A stretch of DNA of 64,000 nucleotides from Schistosoma haematobium (taxonomy: Eukaryota > Platyhelminthes > Trematoda > Strigeidida > Schistosomatidae): NCBI RefSeq assembly GCF_000699445.3, contig NC_067202.1, forward strand, positions 17,641,644 to 17,705,643, given 5' to 3'. Positions 26,068 through 38,000 of the stretch are shown here, piece by piece. The notes under the pieces were generated by a model. The model was given only the letters and a program-made list of their open reading frames with translations, was not told the origin of the DNA and did no database searches. Each line of letters starts with the position of its first letter. Positions within the stretch are counted from its first letter, which is position 1. The position numbers and the translations under genes are program-made.

Positions 26068-29000
26068 ACACATAAAAATTGGTAGGCACCAAATTGATAT
26101 GCGCCACATTTCGTCATTTGATTTGTGTGAGGGCTTGAATACTGCCGTAAGCGGTCAAATCGAAGCAAGTGGTTTTCTTAGGGCGCCACTTCTCGAGTCT
26201 TTAACCTAGAGATCTAATCCACTAGGAAGTGGAGCGACGTTAGGAGATTCAGTTCTATGGTAGTCGGTGACAAACAGTAGGTTCATACACCATGTAGGAA
26301 GCAATTTCCTATAGGTGTAACTCCAAGCTATTCTTTAGACCGTCGGCCACAGTCTTGGTTTAGCCAAAGTCAGAACAAGTAAGCTATTTGGCTTGATAAA
26401 CTTTATCTGTTTATAAAACATAAATTAACACCGTTAGTATACAAAATAAACAATATAGTCTGTCACCACAGGGAAAAACAGAGACATAAATAACACACCG
26501 AACAGTAACTAGAGCATAGGAAAAATAAGTCAACAAGGCAAATATTGTTTTATAATGAACATAAAATTGTAATTGGTGAATAAACAAGACATAGTCATAC
26601 AAGGTCACAGAAAGTTAATATGGTGGTGGGCGTTTCACTTTATCATTGGTGAGTTCGTTTATCGATCACACCTTACACATCATTTGTTCACTCAGGATTC
26701 TGGAGACCATGTGAACTATTGCTTTGGAATCAAGGTTTTCTAACTCCCTTAATTGGATCCTCTGTACCCACCAACCCTGTTTAAACCCTTACTGGACATT
26801 CTCTTTTCGTCCTCTCAGTGTTGTAAAGAACACTCATGCCGCAAGAAGGCAGTGGACAGTACTTCCCTGACAACGGCTGTATACGCGTGGCCATGTAAAA
26901 GTGCATTTGGAGAAGGAGAGCGAAATCTCATCACCCTTGATATTAATATTACAAATAAAGTACTAATATAGAGTGTAGTTAGTGTGAAACTTTAATGTGC
27001 ATAAGTGATATATATATGATATTCACTTGTAGTGTGTACAATTTGTATGAATTTTCTTTTCTTTTTCTACCGCTGTATTCTTTGTTCATTTTTCTGTCAC
27101 ATCAAACTCGTAGATCATCGTCAAAAGTCGACACAAACAAAAAAATCTTCAATCAATTCAAAATCATCATCATCTGCAGTGTGTAATTCCAACTGTCATG
27201 ATTCATTACCTTTTAGTAGTGAAATTATAGCACAGATTACTTTAAATACATTAAAGTTAATTAACTCGTTAGCTTCAATTCATAAAAATACTATGCAGGT
27301 AAGAAAAAAAAATTGTTTTTCTTATTTATCTTTCCATGTAAAAATTTTATTCTTTCTAAACTGACTGTCTAAATAGTTCATATCAAGTAGATGGAATGTA
27401 ACTAGTGGTTGGATCCAGGACTCAGGTTATTTGAATATACTTTCAACATTCCATAGTTGATATTCACATTTAGATTCGAACCCAGTATCGTTTGCTTCAA
27501 ACGAAATCGTATAATCCACTTAAAAGCTACTGTGTCCAGATAAGCATTCACTTATAGAACCGGCATGTGATTCAATTCAATTTGAAATTGTTTGGATTAT
27601 CCCTTTGTTAATATTATTGACTAAAATTTGATCAGTCTTGATTGGTACATACATGGGTAACCTCGATGATGATTGTCTCTATAGAGCACTTGTAACACCA
27701 GTTCGTACACAATAAATAGGTGAGATGTGTTTAATGGTGTTCACATTTTATTCAACAATATTAACATAAGAATAATCCGATCCATTCCAAATTGAAATAA
27801 ACGTTTAAATAGTTTCGACTATTTTGTTGAAGCAGTTCAAATGTTCTTGGTTTCATTCTGTATGGCATCATGATAGTATATTGCTAAAAGGTCTCATAAC
27901 ATAAGATGGATTGGTTGATTTAATGCTCTTTGATTGTCAATAGATTTTCGAAAATATAATTTCATGATGAAAACTTATATTCGAATCATTTTTCTCAGTG
28001 ATACTGTAGTTAAAAGCATTCAACTTTCACTCAATTAGGTTGTATGTTCAAACTACTTCTCTGTCTAATACAGTTTAGGTTCTTGGATAATGTGACTAGG
28101 TCGATTCAGGAAATTCTTCCAAAGATAACTAGTCTGACGAGCAGATGACATAAAATATCATTATGAAAGACCAGAATTCATTTGAAAAGCAGTACTCCTA
28201 AACGCGATACAATAAATTTTACGAACTTCAAATTATGCGATATCCATAACGTTAATAACACTTCAAAGTCACAGTCAATAAGGATGTATGTTGTTGAGGC
28301 TAATGTCCTCTATATCTGACTCCAATAAATAATATCCCGTTAACTGAGTATTTAACGTAGGCTTAATCTCCTAGTTGAATTACGGATTTACTCGAGATTA
28401 TTGAGAAGCCTGAACACCAGTTATAGAGATAATTTATTGTTAATGATTAATAAAAATCCACAAGCGTACAACGAGCAAGCGCACGAGGAAACAAAGTGAG
28501 TGAGTGTAAGTCTGTGTGTTAAAAATCCATATATATTTTTTAGGGTTAATCGAGTGTGGATAAATTATCGATTATCTGCACATTGCAACCAATAGGAGGA
28601 TAGCTTAAGGGTTAATGTACAGCGATGCATTCGATCATACACACCGAAATTAACATAGTGAATTAAGAGTCTGAAATGCACACAGAAATTAACATGATGA
28701 ATTAAGTGTCTGAGTTACAATGAGTAGACAAATGATACAGTGACCAAAATGGGCTTGCCACAATGCCTTACAAACAACTTTATAAAAATGAAATTACAAA
28801 TGATATGATAACTCGATGACTATGAAACATGGTCAGTAAGAGTAGAGAATATTCGTATGTTACTAGTATTCGATCATAGGTGTTTTCGAAGCATTGCTCA
28901 TATATCCTGGCACCACCGAGTAAGTAATGTGGTTGTTAGGATACGAGTACTAGGTAAGGATGGCTAATCAATTGATGAAATTGTGAAACTTTATCAGTTG

Positions 29001-32000
29001 AGATATCTGAGACACGTGTTACGTATAACCAACCACTGACTGCCTCGATGTGCGATGCTTTATGGTGTAGGAGTAGGTTGGAAGAAAGTTAGGGGCGACC
29101 AGACCAAAACATGGCACAAATCCATGAAGTCACTGACAAGTAGACTGAGCCATATTAGTAGGTGTAGACTACCTGGTAGGGATCCGCGAGATGATAGCAA
29201 CCGATGGTTAGAGACCTTGAATAAAATTGGCTCAAAATCGTTTTCAGTGCCGCAGGTGCATCCACTCTTTGTGTTCTCCCAAATTCTAATCTTCTGAATT
29301 CTTCATGTTCTTTTCTTTTTTTCTCTTTCCAAATTTATTTCACTAGATTATACTCCTTGAATAACAACTTCAAACCATAGTCTTTCCGATTACTGCTTAT
29401 ACTTTAACTACCTCTAGCACTACGGGATTCGAATCGATAACTAAATCTCTGTGCTAATGTGGTATAGTAACTCGAACTGATGTACGAACGTACGAAGTTT
29501 TACTTTGTGACCAACTGACTAACAATATACTGTTAATTAATATACAATAGTTTGCAAGGTTGAACTTGACAGTTTTAAATAAAGGACCAGATCGCATTAG
29601 CACAGTAAGATGAATATCGGATTCATAGGAGTAGTTATGTCAATAGTGGTAAGATTGAATATAAGGATAAAGTACAAGAAGAAAGAATTAGTTCGTAGAA
29701 AGAAAGATTAAACCATGAAAGATAAATACGCTACAAATTGACAAATATATCATATATTTTATTATATTTCAGTCAATTCTTGGCGGTGAACTTATTTGTC
29801 TATTAATGAGACATATATTGTTAAATCTTCTGACACGTTGTATTCCACAATCGAATACTTGTTCTCTACAACAAAACAATTCGGATAAAACTTCAATACA
29901 TCATCCTTCTACTCCTCGACAACATCAAAAACATTATCAAACAGAATGTAGATCGAAAACATTTAATCACAGTAGTATTATTAATAATCGTCTATATCAA
30001 TTAAATAATGATCATGATGTTGATGATGATGATGATGCGACGGATCTTCTTCTTTTACCAAGTGGTGCACGAAAAATTATTGTCAAACCAAAATATTCAC
30101 AATCATTGAAATCGATAAATAATGAACATACTCAGATTGTTAAATGTAAAAATTCAACTAAATCTACAACAAAGTTGACTAGTTCACATAATGGTGATAC
30201 TCAAACAATTGATAACAAGTAGGTTATGTTGTTTTGGGAAAAAATTTTCATTTATTTGAACACATAAACATTGGTATAAAGAGGCATGAAACAGATATGC
30301 GCCATATAAATCATTCGATTTGTGTGTGGACTGTGATACTGCCTGAGTTCCCCGACCGAAGCATTTAGTTTTCTTAGAGGGCCGTAACCGGAGCCTTCAA
30401 CTTGAAGGTCGGATCCATAAGGCAGTGGAGCAACGCCAGGAGACGCAGTCTTATGGTAGGCATTAATTAACGATTGGTTCTCACGCCATTTGTTCCCTCA
30501 GGATCCTGGAGCCTATATACACGATTGGTTTGGAATGAGGGTTTCCCAACTCCTCTTGGTGGACCTTCCGTGTCCACAAACCCGGTTAAAGCTCAGGGAA
30601 TTCTTTTTTCGTCCTCTTAATTTCGTAGGACTTCCCTTGGAGTGGATGTATACGCGTGGCCATGTGAGAGTATTTTTTAGAGGGAGAGCTGACTCACCAC
30701 CATCGACCAGGTGCCTCCTCATTTGCGGATAAATCTTTCGCCTTTTGGGAAAAAGGATTTGTAGAAAATTCTCTTGGAAATAGAACTAATTTTGACAATC
30801 GTATCAATCAATTAATCAGTAGTTATGCACTTTTTATTATCACTTGATTCTTGAATTTTCATTGATATTCATAAGCGGTAATGAAATGCAAACATTTTGG
30901 AAACGAAGATCATTTTAACAGTTGAATTTACGAGCCCATCTAAGTTACACCATCATTGAAATCCTGAATTATTGGTTTTAGTTAGTTAGTTAGCTACAAC
31001 GTAGGACCAGGCACATATATTCATCAGTCCAAGTTGCCATACCTCATTAACACAACAAGATGGACACCGGATTCATAAAAGTAGTTAATTCAGAGGTGGT
31101 AATATATAAAAGAAAGATTGCAATAAGGATATAGTACAGGAAGAAGGAATTAGTTCATAGAAAGAAAGATATGAAGCGATTTCACTCTCGGGTGAAGTAT
31201 TGGACGGTTATTTCGTCCTATTATGGGACTCCTCAGCAATACGCATCCACGATCCTGCACTCAAAATCAATAATCGAATTGGATAATTATTGAGATATAT
31301 CTTTGAATTGTGTAAAGTTTAAGATGTAAGTTGTAACGTCTTCTACTTGATTACGGCAGAATAAAGTACATAAATAAAGGCACTCGAACGTGTAGAACCC
31401 CTACATTTGCAAATCAAAAGACGAAAGAAGCAGGGGAAAGTAATTATTGGGTAAAAATCAGAACATGGGTATTTATAGTTTTTTAGAATTGGCCATAACA
31501 TCATTACAATTCAGCTAATCCTGAAGTATGGAAGTTACAGAATTGTCCAATCATAGTATATCATGTTGATATACCAGTTGGTTCTGATTAAATGGAATCT
31601 TTTTGGCTTAGTTTTGAGCTTCTGGATGCTTGTATGCGCTTTCTGAAAATTATCCAAACATAAACAATTGATGTGTACTCTGGAATTAACTCTCTTTTAA
31701 AACGAAACAAAAGCATAATTACTCTTCATTTGATTGGTTACTACTTCTTTAATGATTAAGTTACTACATCAATTACAACGGGTTGAAGTGAATAGGTCAT
31801 CATAGTGTTAAAAGATTATCTATTTCATAGTTAGTTAATGTCATGAAGTGATAACAAACAATCTCAACAAATTCTCTTAAGTTTATTAGTAATTCTATAC
31901 TGATTGATAACTTTAGCTTTGAAAAGAATTTTCAAATTTCAACTTTCCCTCTTTCTATCTCTCTGACGTAATTACTTCTTTATATTATCTCATTCAGTTA

Positions 32001-35000
32001 TTCAATCAGGTACAACGTAGGACCAGGCACATGTATGCATCAGTCCAAGTTGCCATACCTCATTAATTTAGTTGTGATAATATATATAAGGATATAGTAC
32101 AGGAAGAAAGAATTAGTTCGTCGAAAGAAAGATTTGAAGCGACTTTAACCTCATAGCTTAGTTTGAAGGAAGACAGAGAGTGTATACACCTACACCATTG
32201 TGATCGATTCTGAGTCATGTCACCAAGAGTCTCCAACCATTGGTTACGATTGTCACGCGGAACCCAACCAAGTAGTCTGCATCTACCAACATGGCTCACA
32301 CCAGAAGTTGGTGACTTCAAGCACTGATACCACGTTTTGGTTTGGCCACCCCTAACTTTCTTCCGACCATCTCCAACACCGGTTAGCGTTGCACGTCGTG
32401 GTAATCGGTTTTCAGGCATATGTAACACGTGACCCAACCATCTCAGTCGATGAAGATTTACAACCTCATCAACTAATTTACCATCATGATTCCCTAATAC
32501 CCTGTGTCTAACCTCACTATTACTTACCCGGTGATCCCAGGAGATACGAACAATATTTCTAAGACATGTGGTCAAATACTATCTCACGAGTATATTCTAC
32601 TTTTAATAGCCATGTTTCGCAGCCGTAAAGTAGAATAAAGCGAACTGCCTCACAGTATACTCGTCCTTTAATTGAAAGATGGATATCTCGCCTCAGCCAT
32701 AGGTGACGTAAGTTGGCAAAAGTCAAGCGAGCTTTTTGAATCCGTGCAGAGATTTCGTCAGACACCAACATATTAGGGCTGATCAGATTTCCAAGATAAG
32801 TGAAGTTGTCAACGCGTTCGACTACTTTACTCCCTATCCTATTATCTCATTAGAGTATGATAATCAGTGAATACAACTGTTTACCACGGTTATAAATTTT
32901 GTAATCATAACTTACATACATACTACTTACATCTGTCAGCATAAGTAACATACATTACAATACTACTACTGAGATGCCTAAATTGAAATTAAGTGGAGTG
33001 TGATCAGAACCGAGTTTTAACCAGTAATCAGTTAGTCATGCACGATGTGCGCCATTTCAAGTTATCCATAGCACAGTACAATGTGATAAAATTATTTCAT
33101 GACAAATAAAAAGGTATAAGGAGATTATGGGTTTCAGGCTCTAATAACAAGCTAAAGTGTGAGTACACTCTTGTATCATTGTGAATGGTTTTCAGGTATG
33201 ATAAATAGTTCTACGTCGTTACTGACTGAACATTTACCTCACCCCCCACTGATCTTACATAATGATCGTGTATGTTTTCTTTTTCTTTTTCTTATAAAAG
33301 GTTTACAAAATCATCTTCTATGTGTGAAATCATCAATCATATTTTACATGAAGTTATCTTATGTATTGGTTATTTATGTGTATTAAATTCGGATAATCAA
33401 ACTAGTTTACAATGTGGTTCATCACCAAATCTACTTCAACGTTTATTATCATTACCTTTTGAATATTTTAGTTATTGTCCATTAACAGATATTTTATATC
33501 CAACATTAATTGCTTGTTGTTATAAACATTCATTGAATACAAGTGTATTAGAATCTGAATTAAGTCCATCTATATTAGCAAATTATATTGAAGTAAGTTA
33601 TATCACTTATATTGTGGTTTATGTTTTGTTATTGTTGTTGTTGTTGTTGATGATGATGGTGTTATCTATTTCATTCCTTATTATCTATCTGTTATCACTT
33701 GTACCCTGTGTTCCCTATCAATATGTATGTATGGCGTAATGATACCGTCGATTAGAAAATAGTGAATAATCGATCGGACCAATGACGTATAAAACTTGTA
33801 TGAACAGTCTAAAGTCTTTATCGATCCTGCTTCCCACCTAACCCCTACCTGTTGAGTTCAGAACACTAATCTCCTCAGCCTCCACGATATAAATCATCTA
33901 TTTCAAATATACTGGGTTTACATACCAACCAGACAGACTACATCGTATCATAAAATAGGAAATAATATTTGCATAAGATTTAGCCAAGAGTGGCTGTTAA
34001 TGTGTGAGACTGTAATCAATAGGCTGGTCATAACTCAGGAACGGTAAATCGTATGATAATAGTTCATAAGTCAAAATAAAGCTTATAAAAAGAGGAACAT
34101 GAATATGAGTAGTTTAGTTACTTAACAATTATACAATAAAAATATACATATCGTATTTGTTCATAAGTGCATCATCCGAAAAGTTACCATTCATCGGGAT
34201 ATAACATTATCATCTTTTAAAAACTACACATCTTATAAGTCATATTCTGATCTCTTATTAATGACGAAGTTGAATGAAATTAGTTCGAGAAGAAGAAGAA
34301 GAAGTGTGACACACTGATTATCTAGTTGATAAGCCGATCGATTCACGGTTTAAGGCGAAATCATAATTTATAGACGAATCAATCAGATTTAAGATAATAA
34401 GTCATGGATTTTGGCGTGAACTTTTATTCATCCATCCATCCATTTGGTTAAATAGCGATTTGGCATTGAAACTGATATTAATTTATGATGAAAACTTTAG
34501 ATTGGATTCCTAATCCTTATTCTTCAAACTGCTTTATAATCTTTATTTAGCTGTAAGGTAAGTAGTAGGTAGACATTCTCAAGGTCATTAAAGAGGAAGA
34601 GAAAGCTTAGACCAGATTGCTAGGCGAAACGTTGGATTTACTTTAAATTCATTTGCTGAGATTTGCACAAATACATTCTTCCTCTTCAATGTGTTACATG
34701 AACTTGGCGCCTAAATATTGTGAAATTATTCGTTCAAATTTAGATGATAGTTCTTATTTATTATTATTATTATTATTCTCAAGGTCACTTTAATATCGTT
34801 CAAAGATCATTCATTCATTAAGGATAGTCTCACCGTAGTAAACAATCATATTCACTTCAATTAAATGATCGATTATAGTTCTCTAGTTAACTGTAATGTT
34901 AAATAAGTTATTCAATCATGTTAACACTGTTTGATTTAGATCCTACTATACAGAACTCCAAGTAATACTGTCGACTGTACTAAAGTATGTGAAAGCAGTA

Positions 35001-38000
35001 AGATGTTTCCCATATATAACCAATATTTATAATTATATGATGGAGAGGAATTGGAAAAGATTGCCCCTTCACTTTGTCTAATGGCTTTCTAGTGTCAGTG
35101 ATAAGATCTAAAATATATAGATAGAGATAATAGACTAAGACAGTACTCACAATAATGTTGCATGTGATCAGAATCAAACAGTTCTGCTTTGAACATTTTG
35201 GTTGCGCGCTTAAATAGATAGAAGTGTAACGAACAAGAATTCAAATGGAGAAGATCAATCTAGTATCTTATACAAAATTACAGAAAGTCTTGGTAAAATA
35301 TGAGAATGATACATTAGATGCTTCATGTGCAAATATGCCATCAATTATCCTTTACATTCTGTCTGATTCTTCCTAATTCACAGTTCTTTTCTGTCTTCTT
35401 CAATTCGATCTTCTTAGCCTTCTGCTCCCAGCCACTCATACATACTTCTTATGTCTGTCGACATATGGAGCATACACCATAGCAACATGAGCCAATGAGA
35501 AGTAAAAAAAGCAACTCAGTTCTAACATTTGCATCTTAATGTACTGAAGTTCTTGAGATATGTATTACTTATGACCAACTACTCTTTACCTCGACGTGCA
35601 AGTCAGGTAATGTAGTGTTAGGTTGGAAGATATCTACGAGATGACGAAAATCAAGACATGTTATCAGTCTATATAGGTAGATAGGTGTAGATTACCAGAT
35701 CGAGACCCGTATGATTATTATAACTAATGGTTATAATACAGAATCAGTCCCAATTGCTCGGATACATACACATATACATAGTTACCAGGTTCTACATGAT
35801 GCATGACTAACTATAGTCTCTTTTTTTTTTCTGTTAACTTATATTCTCGATTATATTTTGTATCATTATCAGTTGTTTCATTTATATGAACTAATATGTT
35901 CATTATAGTTTTGAAATTTATCAATAAACTTCAATTAGTATAGTTATCTTGTTTCTTTTCTTAGGAACGCTTACTTGAGAAGAAGGTGAATTCATTCAGG
36001 AAAATTGAGAAGAAATCTAATAACAATGAATTTCTAGGTTAGTATTTGTCTTGAACATATGCATTCTGTATTTATTCTATTTGTTCAAGTTTTCAACATC
36101 ACAGATGACTTATGTCTTCTACTCCATACATACAGCAACAAAGCAGATGAAGGGAACCAATGTATCAGCAGTCTCTGTAGCAGTAAGCCTTAACATACAT
36201 AAAGGAAAAAAGCAAGATACTAAAATACAACACAGTAAGCACCAATCAAATGATAATTGATAGAGAAGCTCTGGATGAAGTGAAAATTGTTACGTACCTG
36301 GGTAACACCACTGATAAACAATGAGAATCTGATGCAGACGTAAGAGAATGAACAGCATTCCTACAGTTAAAGAATATATTGAGCACATAACTGTCCGCTC
36401 TCCCTCTCGAAATGCTCTCACATGGCCACGCGTATATAGCCTCTGCAAGGGAAGTCCTCCTCACTGCCTCCTCGTGGCGGGGGTGTTGTTTACGAAATTG
36501 AGAGGACGAAAAGCGAATGTCCGGCGCTTTAACCGGATTTCAAACGAATGGTGCACATGGGCTCCAGTATCCTGAGGGAACAAATGGCGTATGAACCAAT
36601 TGTTGGTCACCGGCTTCCATGGGACTGCATCTCCTCACGATGCTCCACTGCCTTGTGGATCAGACCTTCAGATCGAAGGCTCGGGGTGTGGCCCCCTAAG
36701 GAAACCACCTGCTTCGGTTTGGGCACCCGGACAGTATCACAGCCCTCACGCATATCGAATGAGATTTTTGTGGAGCATATGTATTTGGTGCCTTGTACCA
36801 ATATCTATGTGTTAAAATTAAATAAATAAATAACAACTGTCAACCAATATCAATGTCACAATCTTTAATATGAACGTCAAGACAGTCCTACTATACGGAG
36901 CTGAGACTTGGAGAACTACCACAGTCATCATCAAAAAGGTACATGTATTTATAAATAGTTGTCTATATATGATACTCAATGTCCGTTGGCCGGATACTAT
37001 CAACGATGACCTACTGTGGGAGAAGACAAACCAGCTTCCGGATGAAGAGGAAATCAGAAAAACACTGTGGAGGTGGATAGGACATACATTGAGGAAATCA
37101 CCAAACTGCATCACGAGGCAAGCTCTAACTTGAAATCTTTGAGGCAAAGGGAACGAGGTTGACCAAATAATACATTGGATCAGGAATCGGATATCGAAAA
37201 AATGAATAACATATGAGGATAGTTGGAAATGAGGCCTCATAGCGAAATGGGCTGAAGCAATCCTGGTCAGCGGTCTATGCTCCACAAGGGGTAACAGGTG
37301 TAAGTAAATAAGCATGATATATAACTGATCGGTAGTTTACTGGTGACAGTAATCCCAACCATTGAGTACCAGGATTGAATATCACTCCATGCTTCCACTA
37401 TCTACATCTATTTTCGACAGTTATTACATATTGCCAAAAATCGTCACTTGAAAGCCAGATATATACATACAATCGTAAAGCTGAACCATAAATGCGAGCT
37501 GATGATAAACGTAAAAATCGTTTCACATTCACAGCGCCTACATCAAAACAAACATATCGTTTCCCAATGATGAAATAGACTAGGGAACTACACGTAGGGT
37601 TTTTATCCCGAACTGATTTTAGCTATGCTACAAGAACGATTTGTAGCCATATGGATGAAAGAATTTTGGTCAAAAATCGAAAAGGTGCAATTTGGATACG
37701 TAACCTGGTCATTATTTGACGATTTTAGCCAATGTACTTTATATATATAGGGTCCAACTCGATACAATATAGGTAATTCTTCATTTACTCCTTCAATCTC
37801 TTTACGTATGTATGTTCGTCAGCTAATGTGATCGACATATGCGTTACTAATACCCTATCACTTACCTTTATCTACAATGGATAAGAATAGGTTTGAAGCA
37901 GGATAGAGATGGTTAAAACAATACATAACTCCTCCAGTCTATAAAGTCACTGACTGTTAATCTGAACCGCCTGAAGGTATGTGTCAATAGGACTTCCCTG

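Larger units (their letters stand above)
30905..31275 (-). repeat. W-type hammerhead SINE interrupted by a LINE 3' fragment
   Basis: The SINE is in two parts: 30905-30975 (AGTTGAATTTACGAGCCCAT..ATCATTGAAATCCTGAATTA) and 31193-31275 (hammerhead and head side). The gap is filled by a LINE end at about 30976-31192. The junctions carry TGAATTATTGG (30965-30975) and TGAAGTATTGG (31193-31203), an 11-bp target duplication with one change. Confidence 0.72.

Noticed and set aside
33630..33680. Coding extension of SCAPER exon M through the TTG/ATG run
   Set aside because: A perfect donor GTAAGT ends the exon at 33592, and the conserved domain also ends there.
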